A stretch of DNA of 64,000 bases, from the NCBI GenBank assembly GCA_020205615.1, contig CM035151.1, forward strand, positions 43,086,977 through 43,150,976, in the 5' to 3' direction. The translations under genes and the position numbers were made by a program. The DNA is from Panax quinquefolius (taxonomy: Eukaryota; Streptophyta; Magnoliopsida; Apiales; Araliaceae). The notes below the pieces were generated by a model. That model had not been told where the DNA came from. It did not search any database and saw nothing but the letters and a program-made list of their open reading frames with translations. Of the stretch, positions 44,543-55,788 are shown in pieces (position 1 is the first letter of the stretch; every line of letters begins with the position of its first letter).

Positions 44543-46121
44543 ATCTAGCTGAAACAAACAGTATAGATACGCGAATAATAGCATTGTTTTAAAAAATTCT
44601 CTGGTTCACTAATGTGACCCAACATTTTTTTAAAAATTAAAAGTATAACCATCGGCACAAAGTCAATAAATTTCGAAATTCTCGTAAAGCTAGAAGATTT
44701 AGAATATCTAATTTTCTCCATTAATTTCAATCTTTATATTAAATATTCTTGTATTTCAACTTACAGTCCTCCTATATCCCCAGTATAGTTCATCAAACTT
44801 ATCGCACATTAGAAGTTTAGGAACTTGCCACAATAGTATGAGTTTAAGAACTTATCCTAGTCAGACCATAGGCGTCCATTCGCTGAGGGGTTCAAAACAT
44901 ACCATATTATTGTGAGTCACGAACTTACAATATGTATTAGTTTTAAGAACCGCGCCTAATCCTAATAATATCTGACTAATCTTAATAGTTTCTAACTATC
45001 AAATATACACATGAGAAAAGAATCACCTTTTCGCCACATATACATTGATAGCGCGACACCAACATTCCAATGATTATCAAGGTGATAAACTGAGTGCAAG
45101 TACAAAAGCCTCGCCCATACAAAGGTTTGTACAACTCAGCCATCACATGAGTCCTCAATTGAAATCCCTCCTAACTCTATCTTACTTATAACTTGATTTT
45201 CGTCTCGTCTGAATTCCTCGTATCACATTATCTATAACTCCTCGCGAGTTTACCTCGTACTATATCATAGTACATTATCTTTATAGCATCAAGCTATAAT
45301 TATTCAAACATTACAGACCATCTTTCTTTTATAACTTAAATAGATCACGTCGTGATCTTATTATATAATCATCTCCCTTAAAATTCTTTTCTTAACTCGT
45401 GATCGTTTTGTTTTACGATCCTCTTTCTTTCCCTTTTTCATCATTTACGACATTATTCGTTATCTTGGCTATTGGAGTTAGGTAACTCCCATTTCTTATC
45501 TTTATATCTCTTCAAGATTCTTCTCTGAATTTTCTTGTTTATATAACAATTCCTCCTTTAAGAATTTCTAACTTCATTATATTGCTCAACATTCCATTCA
45601 AGTTCTACATTTTCATCATACGTATCCATTTTCTATACTTGGTACACATCGAGTCTCTAACAGTTTCAATATGGTACACTGAGTGGTTTCCCACAAACAA
45701 CTAACAAACTAGGTTCTGAGTTGCTAGTTCGTATATACCTCCGATCTATGAAGGAATCGCTTAGCCCAGATACCATACATCAACCATTAAAGAGTACAAT
45801 TATACCATACTTAAATATAACCTTTTTATTCTTAACTTCTTTATCATTCTCTTTTTATAAACACTGTCTATTTATTATCACCTTACATCCATATTATTGG
45901 AGTTGGGTAACCCCACATTCATATTTCTTATAACTCTGCGAGATTCTTCTTTGAATCCTCTTACGCATGTTTTAATCCCTTCTTTGTAAATTTCTTAAAT
46001 TACTTCTTATTGTTCAAACTCTATCTGAGATTATTCTTTCATTATCTTCACCTTCCTTCTCTAAGGTTATAGCCTAAGGTGCTCCTACCTAAGTTTTATA
46101 ACCTACAGCTTTGATACCAAC
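44543..46121 (-). other. D internal region, 5' part, non-coding
   Basis: About 1.6 kb between the solo LTR and the D primer site. No gag or pol is seen. A diverged direct repeat about 420 bp apart (45470-45560 and 45895-45990) carries in both copies a hairpin: GGAGTTAGGTAACTCC at 45474-45489 and GGAGTTGGGTAACCCC at 45899-45914. The - strand leader beside the primer site (46095-46121) is identical to element G at 15341-15367. Confidence 0.75.
46108..46119 (-). other. D primer-binding site
   Basis: On the - strand TGGTATCAAAGC, initiator tRNA-Met type with the same variant base as G, two bases from the LTR end. Confidence 0.88.
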
Positions 46122-48106
46122 TGTAACGACCCCAAAATTCATACAATTTAATTATCGACTTCGGTCGTTAATAATACGTCTAAGTTCTGATTTTACATCA
46201 TTATTCAGTGTTAAACTTAATAAAATGAGGAATAATTAAAACTTTTCTATCATCTTACTTTAATTCCCTAAATCAAAACCTTTATCATTTACATATCTCT
46301 GAATCAATTTTAACTTATGATTCGCTTCATTAGAGTTAATATATATACTTACATATCAAATCGATATCCTTTATACATCGGACGGTTCAAACTTTAACTT
46401 TACAACTCAACATAAAATATACATACATAAAATATTGAGTACATCTCATGAACCTTAATCATGGTTTCAAGAAATAACAACTTTAGCTAAAATAATAATC
46501 TTTGTGTATTATATCTGATTCATGTATTTCAAGTACCACATAGTGTTACCTTCAATCCTTTACATGCAAAAATGGTTATTTGCAAGGTTGAGCTCGACAG
46601 CCCAGCAAATCTAACAGTTTTCATGCATCACGTAAGACATAATAGCATGCTCAACATATATCTCATAAACATTGGACTAACATAACATTCATGCTACGGT
46701 TCATATAACAAGTATAAAGATTGAGTTCCTTACTCAATCAGCATGCTTTACTCAATCAATATAGTCATAAGTTGACTTTAACATTTCACACATTCAACAA
46801 ATATATAACACATCATGCTCTTTGCAATAAAGATTTAAAACAACTAATCACCAAGTTCATATAGCAAATAGGAACCGAAAGACTTGCTTTGATTGTTGTT
46901 TACCAATAAAAGTTTAACAGCTTACAGTTATATGCACTTCACGTGCCCTTGATTTAGCAAAGTGTTAGAAACCCTTCTTGTTCTCTTAGTAATCTCTGCA
47001 ATTCTCTCTTCTCACCAAGCTCTCCTCTTTATAAACCCTCGTGTTTCTTCTTCTCCCAACTCTCGCTCTTAGGCCTCAGGAGAGAAATAAGGCTTGAAAT
47101 AAAAAATAACCACGATATGGCTTATTTCCCACGTACTCTATCAGTTAAAAAAAAAAGACGTCAGTTACATAAACCAAAGGCCACAAGGCCTTGTTTGGCT
47201 ACCACCTATTCTCCCAAACTAGATTATTTTTATATTATTTTTATTATATAGTTTCATGTGTCACACCTTTAGTTAATTTAAATAACACATAATAATAGTA
47301 ATTAATAATAATTTTAATCTCATTATAATTATACTTATAATTAATAAATAATTACATATATCTAATTTAATTAATAAATTAGATTTAAACATTACTTTAT
47401 TTAATTTATTTATTCCCTTTAATATTAAATAATTCATTTAATTTAATTAATTCATTAAATTAAATCTTCAAAGAATAAAATTTACCTTTGCTTTAATTTA
47501 ATTATCATATACACGTAACTAAATTATTATACCACAATTTCATAAATTATTTATTTTTCTCAATAAATAAATTATTTAAAATATTTATTTAATTCAATAA
47601 ATATTTAAAATAATTACCAAATTCATTTAATTTCTTTGATAGTTAACTTAACTATTGAACCTCACTTTTCAATATATGAATATATATTTCTCTTCACACA
47701 CTGCATCACATATTTAAAAATATATAGCATGTATATATACATACTCAAACTCAAAACATCTCATAATAAGAATTTTAATTATTAAATTCCTATTTTAATA
47801 ACTTATAAAAATTCAGGTTGTCACATCATTCCCTCCTTATAAGGATTCCGTCCTCGGAATCACCGAAACCCTACCTTACTAAGGTTTTCACAAAATCTCT
47901 TTCATAATTATCGTTGAATAACTTCAACACGTTAACTTAGCAAAAAGTTTTACATACAAATATACTTCATTCATTTCTTCAACAACTTTTAGGTTTTTAT
48001 TACATAACCTTCAATTAAACACAGTCATATATCAAATATTATATATTCTTTAACTCATTCATTTCCTTTTCTAAGGATAGTTATCATAAACACTCGGGAT
48101 ATTACA
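46122..48106 (-). repeat. D 5' LTR, uninterrupted
   Basis: TGTAACGACCCC to GGGATATTACA (+ strand), 1985 bp, the uninterrupted partner that proves the empty sites of TK2 (at about 46336-46345) and the MITE (about 47795). It has very AT-rich TTTATTTAATT tracts (47280-47620). No gene is seen in it. Confidence 0.93.
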
Positions 48107-48111
48107 GAATG

Positions 48112-49595
48112 GACATAAAATTTGTATTTTTTTGATAAAATGGCTATTTATTATAAATTATTGATGTTTTGGAAATAAATGTTTTTATTAAAATTATGAG
48201 TGGGACCCACTTTAATCCTTTGTTGATAAAATGTGCTGAATTAATTTTTCAAAAGTAGAGGGTTGATTTCAAAAGTGGAGGACCCACTTTAGTCTGCTTT
48301 GGCGTTCTAGCATTTTCCTATAAATAGGTGCTTAGGTTAGAATTGAAAATCACACCAGAAACATAAGTTTTCTCTCTCTATATTATCAAGCGTATTTTTG
48401 TGAGTATTTAGATACTTTGAGAGTTGCTATTCAGTGCAAGTTTTTTTTGGCATTACATCCGATATTCCAGTCAGAAGTACTGTTCTTTTGAGTTAAGGGA
48501 TGTTATTTTCTTTGTAAATGATATTATTTTCTTCAATATCATTATGCCGAAATATTGATATAAATTTTATTGTGGAATTTCAACCTTTTTGTGTCGGGAT
48601 TACTATTCACGTATACGTCATTATTCACATATACGACACTATTCACGAATACGGCACTATTCACAGAAAATTGAATTTTTCTCTTCTTTGTCCAAGATGT
48701 CTATTATGGTTACTATCTTTGATTGTATCCATGTTTTGATCTTCATTCTTGAATTTTACTCCATTATTGTTTATTATGGAGCATTTTTGAACTTAGATAA
48801 ACTGATGTACGAATCCCTAATCTTTATCCTTTTATCTCACTAGATTCGTTTTTTTAAAATATTTTTCATCATCCTCAGTCCTAAATGATGATATAAATGT
48901 ATATCTTTGGCCTGTAGTGCAAAGATGAATGATTACCTGATGAATATCTTTGGCCCGTAGTGCAAAGATGAACAGGTGTTGAGATGAACATGACCAACTA
49001 GTGATACAAATGAATATCTTTGGCCCATAGTGCAAAGATAAATATTTGATGCAAGATGCATATTGATTGATGTTACAGGGATAAAATATTGATGATGGAC
49101 TTTTAAATTCATAGATGATAGTAGATTTCATTCTCTACTTAACTCTTCTAATGAATTGTTATTTTCGCTGCGAATATTGATCTAAAACTGGTTGTCCATT
49201 ATATTTTATCTGATTTGTTTAAGGCTAACGATAAGTTTGTGTTTATTATCTTAGTCATAATATTCTTTAATGGACTAGTTGAGCTCACCCTTTTCCTTTT
49301 TGTTCCATTACTTCTCAGGAGGTGAGAATATATCAGGAACTAGCCGGGGTATGGAATGATTGTTCTAGAAAGTTGTTTTAGCAGTCCTCGCTATTTTTGT
49401 AAAATAGTGTATCAATAATTGTAATGAGGACTCCTTTTGAGTTTTAATAATGTCTATTAGACAATATTTGTATTTAAACTCACATGTGTTGTCGTATTTT
49501 GCACGATAATTGTATTAATGAAGTTATATTTGTTTCGGTACCATGTATTTGGCGACTCAGAATGGGTGATGTATACCTATTTTGGGGGCGTCACA
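48112..49595 (+). repeat. TK1 5' LTR, second part
   Basis: Resumes after D (GAATG at 48107-48111), carries TATA-like CCTATAAATAGG near 48317, four ACTATTCAC motifs (48600-48663), and three copies of a 24-bp hairpin (48903-48926, 48946-48969, 49016-49039), and ends GGGGGCGTCACA at 49595. Confidence 0.93.
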
Positions 49596-49597
49596 GT

Positions 49598-49609
49598 TGG
49601 TATCAGAGC
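49598..49609 (+). other. TK1 primer-binding site
   Basis: TGGTATCAGAGC, the exact initiator tRNA-Met complement used by many plant LTR elements, two bases after the LTR. Confidence 0.92.
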
Positions 49610-49791
49610 TTAGGGATATGGTCTTTAGCGGAGATCGGAGAATAGAACTAAGAGGGGAGAGAAGAGTAAATCCTTCCCTAGTGTGTCCTACCTAAGCTTA
49701 TTTGGTATTTAATTGGTCGGTCAGAATATAGGGATAATATATGGCATGTTAATTTGTTTAATTAACCCTTTTTTTATGGCAGTTTTTGAGA

Positions 49792-50168
49792 ATGGCAGCT
49801 GAGAATGTTAACAATGGAGTGAATGAGACCGTGGAGACACTTTTAATCACCAACCAGAGGAACGTGCAACAGGAATGCAATATTCCTCCCGTAAACAACA
49901 CTACCGAACAAACGATGAATGATGGAATGTTTAGAAGCTTTTTCTAGTTCATGCAAAATCAGACGAGGGATACTCATGTACAAAAATACAATGTGGAAAT
50001 GATAAGAACGCTACTTGTCACTGATGCCAAGCGATTCAAAGAGTTGGGACCACCAGAATTTGTGGGAAAGACGGATCCGATCAAGGCGGAAACATTGGTT
50101 AAATAAATTACCAAGATATTTGATGTCTTGGGATGCACAGAGGAATAGAAGGTTCCATTCGCCACCTT
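49792..50168 (+). pseudogene. TK1 gag, N-terminal part
   Basis: ATG at 49792 (MAAENVNNGVNETVETLL), then NIPPVNNTTEQTMNDGMFRSF, a stop (TTCTAG, where TK2 has FLQF), KRFKELGPPEFVGKTDPIKAETLVK, another stop (TAA), ITKIFDVLG, a third stop, then KVPFATF, where TK5 inserts. An alternative upstream ATG at 49776 runs into a stop after eight codons. The frame continues at 59720. Confidence 0.88.
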
Positions 50169-52784
50169 TGTGACGCCCCCAAAATAGGTATACACAACAC
50201 CCATTCTGAGTCGCCAAATACATGGTACAGAAACAACTACAACTTTATTATCACAACAGTAAAACTGTGAGTTTAATACAAATATTATCTTCTAGACAAT
50301 ATCTATACTCAAATAAATCCTCATCACATTTATTGATACTTTATTTTACAAAAATTGTGAGGACTACTAAACAATCCTTTCTAAAACCTTCATTCCATAC
50401 CAGGCTGCACTCGCTTATATTCTCGCCTCCCGAGAAGAATGGAACAAAAGGAAAAGGGTGAGCTCAACTAGCTCGGTAAAGAATATTATGACTAAGATAA
50501 TATACAACAAATTATCGTTAGTCTTCAACAGGAAAAATTTAATAGAATACTGATAGACAACAAATTTTAAATCAATATTCGCAATGAAATAATAATTCAT
50601 TAGAAGAGTTAAGTAGAGAATGCAAACTACTATCTTCTATGTATGAATTTAAAAGTTCATCGCTCTATCTTTTATCCCTGTAACAACAATCCATAAACAT
50701 CGGAATCAAATATTCATCTTTGCACTACTGTGCCAAAGATATTCATCGATTAATCAAGTATTCATTTAAACACTGTTCATCTTTGCTTTCTGTGCCAAAG
50801 ATATTCTTCAGAAATCATTCATCTTTGCACTACTGTGCCAAAGATATTCAATAATATCATCATTTAAGACCGAGGATGATGAAAATATTTTTAAAGAAAG
50901 CGAATCCGGTGAAACAAAATGACAAGGATTAAGGATTAAGGATTCGTATTTTATTTTATCCACGCCCAAAAATAACTCAAAAATAATCACGTTGGTGTAA
51001 AATTCAAGAATGATCAAAACATGGATACAATCAAAGCTAGTATCCGGGATAGATATTTTGACGAAAAGAAGAAATTTTATTTTTTCGATGAATAGTGTCG
51101 TATACGTGAATAGTGTCAGATATCGTGAATAGGCCGTATACGTGAATAGTAACTCACACGCAAAAGATAGAAATTCCACAAAAAACATTTTCACGCTACT
51201 GAATAGTACTCGTGAATAGTAACTCGTGAATAGTAACTCATGAATAGTAACTCGTGAATAGTAACTCATGAATAGTAACCCTACATGAAAAAGTTCCAAA
51301 TTTGATAAAAGTTCCAACTAATATTTCAAAGATAATGATATTGAAGAAATAATATCATTTGAGAAGAAAATAACATCCCTTACCTCAAAGAATCAATTGC
51401 CGGAAGGAAAGATCGGAAGTGATCTTTGAATGAAACTTATCTTGAACAAAGAACTCTCAAAGTATCTAAATACTCACAAAATACGCTCAATAATATAGAG
51501 AGAGAAAGAGAGAAAACTTTGTTTCTGGTGTGATTTTCAATTCTAACTTAGCCCTCTATTTATAGGAAAATGTTAGCCCACCAAGCGGATTTGACCGCTA
51601 CACCGATGGCTTTACTCGCTACTATTGCCACCCACCACATTTGAAATAAAATTCAGTACATTTTTTCACCAACCACAAGTGGGGCCCACTCAATTCTAGA
51701 ATTTTCCACCAAAATCAATTATAACCCTACTTTCCGAATCAAACACCTCTTAAAATTTATAACAAATCATTCATTCATTTTAACGGTTCAAAATTTGTAG
51801 ACATATACTCAACTTATATATGTATAACATATCCAAAAATCGCAACGATCCAATCTACGATTAAAAATTATAACTCACATAATATATCGTAAAAATACTG
51901 ATTTGATTTTTAATACCTCCATCCGACAAAAATCTCGATAAAACACCTCAACATTAAATCCTTCAATTATAACCACATATAATAAATAAATCCATCATTT
52001 ATATCCATATCAAATAAATATTTCCTTATCATATGAATCAATAATTAATTATTCCCAAATAATATTATGTAATCACATTTATGACAACCAGTTGTTCCCA
52101 GAAAGAGGGGCTTTCCAATAAGGATCTCTCTTCTTGGCGGCGCAATTAGGTGACCAAACCTCTCCTTAGATGTAACTTTCTAGACATTGCCAATAATGTT
52201 ATCTAATAATATTATTCAAATAATATGAATTATTGATCCGATAATGGGAAATCTTGTGCGATGACAATTATTGAAACAATGAATAATATAAAATACCAAC
52301 GCAAACAATTATTGAATCAATAAAATAAAATCTTTGAGCAATAATTATTGTAACAATTATTGAGTAGTGCCTTCTTCACGTAAGGATCAATAATTGATGC
52401 AATACCGTGTGCTACTTGCTCAACAACGCGTATTAGTGTGTTTTAACCACCGGGTATTCCAACAAAGATAATTTGTAATAACAATTACGCCGTTATTTTT
52501 AAACAACTTATATTTGTCGCTTTCCTCATCCAATCGCTTTCAGTTATGGGCCCACACATGGTCATTACCTTGCAGTATTTAATATTCTCGACAAAGCACG
52601 AATATTCCACGACCAAACGAATATTCCCCAAACAACAATGAATATTTTATAACCACTTGCTTATTTTGAAATATTTGCGTATTTAACCCTTAACTATCCA
52701 CATTAATCAAATCAACCCTTACTATTTCAAAATAATAAATAAAGGAAATTCCTTTTTATTTAAAAAAAATTTCGGGGTCTTACA
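50169..52784 (-). repeat. TK5 3' LTR
   Basis: TGTGACGCCCCC to GGGGTCTTACA. Contains the GTGAATAGTAACTC minisatellite (51180-51290), hairpin motifs ATCTTTG/CAAAGAT (50715-50850), TATA-like CTATTTATAGG near 51557, the conserved U3 block (52082-52195) and CAATTATTG at 52265, 52306 and 52354. The reading frame at 50808-51317 is low-complexity LTR, not a gene. Confidence 0.95.
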
Positions 52785-52798
52785 ACCTCCCCTCCTTA
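52785..52798 (-). other. TK5 polypurine tract
   Basis: On the - strand ATAAGGAGGGGAGGT precedes the 3' LTR and follows the pol stop codon region. Confidence 0.85.
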
Positions 52799-53335
52799 TG
52801 AAATTTCGTCCTCGAAATTGACGTACGTACCTGGTGTTTCGAAAAGGTGAGGGTACCTCGCTTTCATTTTTGATTCCAACTCCCAGATCATTTCTTCAAT
52901 AGCATGGTTTCTCCATAAAACCTTAACTTGTGGTATAACCTTGGTGCATAGGACATGCTCTTTCCTATCCAAAATCTTGACAGGTACCTCCTCATACGTT
53001 AAGTCTTCAGCTATCTCGTCCAGTTCTAACTCTATAACGTGGTTCGGGTCTTTCACATATTTACGAAGTACAGATATGTGAAACAGATTATGAACACGAG
53101 ACATACTTGGAGGTAACGCAAGTCTATAGGCTACATTTCCTACTCGGTCAAGAATTTGAAATTGACCAATAAATCGTGGATTTAGCTTTCCTCTCTTCCC
53201 AAATCTTGTAACTCCCTTCCATAGAGCAACTCGCAATAATACATGATCCCCTACACTAAATTCCACGTCCTTTCGATGAAGATCCGCATAACTCTTTTGT
53301 CGATCTTGTCTTTGTTTGTATCGTTGTCGAATCAT
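52796..53335 (-). CDS. TK5 integrase C-terminus with chromodomain, intact
   Basis: 179 open codons to the natural end NFEDEIS. DRQKSYADLHRKDVEFSVGDHVLLRV, then the GPY/F-type region LNPRFIGQFQILDRVGNVAY (Gly-Gln-Phe instead of Gly-Pro-Phe), RVHNLFHISVLRKYV, and the chromodomain VPVKILDRKEHVLCTKVIPQ, VKVLWRNHAIEEMIWELESK, ARYPHLF. The aromatic positions of the chromodomain cage are only partly recognisable, as in other plant Tekay elements. This is the best kept chromodomain in the window together with that of TK1. Confidence 0.92.
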   Translation of the reverse strand: MIRQRYKQRQDRQKSYADLHRKDVEFSVGDHVLLRVALWKGVTRFGKRGKLNPRFIGQFQILDRVGNVAYRLALPPSMSRVHNLFHISVLRKYVKDPNHVIELELDEIAEDLTYEEVPVKILDRKEHVLCTKVIPQVKVLWRNHAIEEMIWELESKMKARYPHLFETPGTYVNFEDEIS

Positions 53336-54134
53336 TTGGATCTTTTCGGTGAGTCATACGTATTTTAACTTTCGGGTCCCAACAATGTTGCTTCACCCAC
53401 CTCATCCCAACATATTGGAGAACGACATTTTCGTCCATATAATGCTTGAATGGAGCCACACCTATACTTGCACGATAAGCTGTTGTTGTAGGAGAATTCC
53501 ACCAATGGTAAATACTTATCCCAACCGCCCTTGAAGTCTAGGACACGAGTCTTAATAAATCTTCAAGAGTTTGAATAGTCCTCTCTCGATTGTCCGTCTG
53601 CGTTTGGGGATGGTATGCGAACTAAATCGCAAATCCGTGCCCATAGCTTTTTGCAAGCTAACCCAAAATCTTGAAGTGAATCTTGGGTCACGATCCGAAA
53701 CTATGGATACAGCATGCCATGCAACCTCACAATCTCATTTACGTCACATACTAGCAAGACGTTCAAGGAATAAGTCTCCGTATCGGCAAGAAATGAGCGA
53801 GACTTGGTTAATCTATCAACAATAACCCAAATAGCATTGATGCCTTGAGAAACCGTAGGAAGACCCGTAACGAAATCCATGGTAATGTGTTCCCACTTCC
53901 ATTAGGAATCTCAAGTGGTTGCAACGGACCCTTAGGTACTAGATGCTCCGCCTTTACACGTTGACAAGTTAAACACATTGAGATAAACTTTGCAATCTCT
54001 CTCTTCATATTGTTCCACCAAAATGTATGTAGAAGATCACGATACATTTTAGTACTTCCAGGATGGATTGCAAATGGTGTGTATTGTGTGCCTCCATCAT
54101 AATCTTGTTCTTCAAATCGAGTCGTTAGGAACAC
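53336..54134 (-). pseudogene. TK5 integrase zinc-binding and catalytic regions
   Basis: Open at 53808-54134 for the N-terminal part: YTPFAIHPGSTKMYRDLLHTFWWNN, CLTCQRVKAEHLVPKGPLQPLEIP (HHCC ligands present), and the start of the core. The core continues through frameshifts: DRDPRF near 53680, SERTIQTL near 53575, VEFSYNN near 53500. Many frameshifts coincide with CTG/CAG positions of the TK1 sequence, so this may be closer to intact in reality. Confidence 0.85.
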
Positions 54135-54892
54135 AAAGTCTCAGAGTGGACTCAAGTATTCCTTCTTCATCAATTCTCACTTAGGAATAGCTCCTTCTTG
54201 TACTTTCTTCTTCACGCATGATTTCCGGGTCGGTGGCTTGAGCAACCTTAACTTTTTCTATTAAAGTTGGCTCTGCGCGTATACTTGACATCATCCTTTT
54301 CGTTCCGCATATGATCTTCTACTCAATGCGTCACCTACCACGTTCGCTTTACGGGATGGTATTGAATAGTGTGGTCGTAGTCTTTCAATAGTTCGAGCCA
54401 ACGTCATTGCTTGCATGTTGAGTTCTTTTGAGTGAAGAAATATTTAAGGCTTTTATGGTGCGAATATATCTCCACTTTCTCCCCATATAGATAGTGCCTC
54501 CATATCTTTAGCATGGCAAAACGCATCGGCCGCTAACTCTAGATCATGAGTAGGATAATTCCTCTCATACTCTTTAAGTTGTCGCGAGGCATAAAGGCTA
54601 TGACTTTCCCACGTTGCATGAGAACACATCTTAACCCTTTGCTCGAAGCATCATTTGTAGATAAAAAATCCATCCGAACCGGATGATATTGTTAGAACAG
54701 TGCGAAATAAGTCTCCTCTTAAGCTCTTGGAAACTCTTCTCGCATTCTTCACTCCAAACGAATTTTGTATCCTTCCAAGTTAAATTGCGTTAATGGAATA
54801 GCGATTCGAGAATATCCTTCAACGAATCTCCGATAATAACCAACTAAGCCTAGAAAGCTACGTATTTCGATTCTCGACTTAGGTTGCTCTCA
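54135..54892 (-). pseudogene. TK5 RNase H and RT connection region
   Basis: Fragments on the - strand: RSFLGLxGYYRRF-like sequence near 54850, RNase H landmarks [20 protein letters not shown] near 54580 and [26 protein letters not shown] sequence near 54430, [10 protein letters not shown] near 54330. It begins abruptly after the non-pol segment at 54893; RT palm motifs including the active site are absent. Confidence 0.8.
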
Positions 54893-55035
54893 ACTGTGAC
54901 TCATATCCCAATCTTGGATAAGACGTCACAATGACACCTATCGATTTACTATCGCATCGAATATGGCGTCCCCTACGAGAGAGTCGGCTTAGGTGAATTC
55001 CACAAAGGAAGTCACCAGATAAAGGCTCAGTACCA
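54893..55035 (-). other. Non-pol segment replacing the TK5 RT core
   Basis: On the - strand it starts after the string encoding MAPIELRELK and reads GGTGACTTCCTTTGTGGAAT through ATAGGTGTCATTGTGACGTC and GATATGAGTCACAG. It is homologous to 38805-39000 of element C. RT from the palm to the connection domain is missing here. No protein family is recognised; the open frame 54879-55082 that crosses it is a fusion of RT residues and this segment. Confidence 0.7.
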
Positions 55036-55318
55036 AATTCTATAGTTGAATTTTTTAACTCACGAAGTTCAATAGGAGCCATTCGATATGAGATTTTAGA
55101 AATGAGTTTTGTCTAGGGTTCAAAGTCGATACAAAATTTAATATCAGGCTTTGGGAGTAAGCCAAGAAATTCTTCAGAAAATACGTCAGGAAAAATCAAT
55201 AACAACAAGAATATTATTCAAATCTGACGTGTCTTTATTCAAATCCATAACATGGACTAAGAAAACTTGACATCCGTAATAAACGAATGACTTCATGGCT
55301 TGATATGAAAATGTTTGA
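55036..55318 (-). pseudogene. TK5 RT N-terminal part
   Basis: YGCQVFLVHVMDLNKDTSDLNNILVV, then out of frame PKPDIKFCIDFEP, and YRMAPIELRELK. It matches TK1 residues before the RT palm. A frameshift and stops break it. Confidence 0.8.
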
Positions 55319-55740
55319 TTACAATGGTTTGATTGCTTGAATTCGAATAACAGGTTGCTTAGGAATATGAAAACTAACAACCTTACGAAAACAATCAATT
55401 TTGGCATGATGAGTAGTTAACCAATCAATCCCTAAAATCACATCAAAAGCAAGTATCTTTAAAGAGATAAGGTCAACAGGTAAGGTGATGGTGCCAACTT
55501 GAATCAAACAAGATTTATAAGCAATTGGATGTGATGAAAGTTTCTCTAACGGAGTTTCCACAGATAGATCAAAGTCTAATTTCTCCCGAGTCAAGTTTAA
55601 ATGTTGAGCACATGCAGGAGAGATAAATGAATGGGTAGACCTAAATAGATCAAGTAAGGTATAAACGCAAGAATTTATAAATAGCTTACCCGTGATCACC
55701 TCGTTTGGGTTCTCGCATTATGACGATCACAACAAACGCT
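55319..55740 (-). pseudogene. TK5 aspartic protease
   Basis: [32 protein letters not shown]: the catalytic DTGS reads DLFRS, with an extra codon. It continues [46 protein letters not shown]. The rest of the domain is well kept, so the active-site change may be either a true mutation or an assembly error. Confidence 0.85.
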
Positions 55741-55788
55741 CTTTCCGGAATCGTTGACTTTGACTTTTTACGGGGACGATCTTTTGAG

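Larger units (their letters stand above)
21378..48106 (-). mobile_element. Element D: non-coding (LARD-like) LTR element
   Basis: Two LTRs of about 1.99 kb each (left, without inserts: 1987; right: 1985) share the termini TGTAAC...TATTACA on the + strand, and GAATG flanks both ends (21373-21377 and 48107-48111). The primer site (46108-46119) and a purine tract next to 31732 fix the - orientation. The interior without inserts is only about 2.5 kb (31733-32698 and 44548-46121) and contains no recognisable gag or pol except a pol-tail-like string before the purine tract. Left-LTR inserts are TK2 and a MITE; the interior insert is a solo Tekay-type LTR carrying C. Its leader matches element G. 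Confidence 0.9.

Noticed and set aside
49598..49609. TGGTATCAGAGC motifs as tRNA gene fragments
   Set aside because: Each is a 12-base primer-binding site beside an LTR end; no cloverleaf or A/B boxes around them.
50808..51317. 169-codon - strand open frame, and the similar one at 57966-58253
   Set aside because: Generated by the GTGAATAGTA minisatellite and AT-rich LTR sequence; present in both TK5 LTRs, no protein family.
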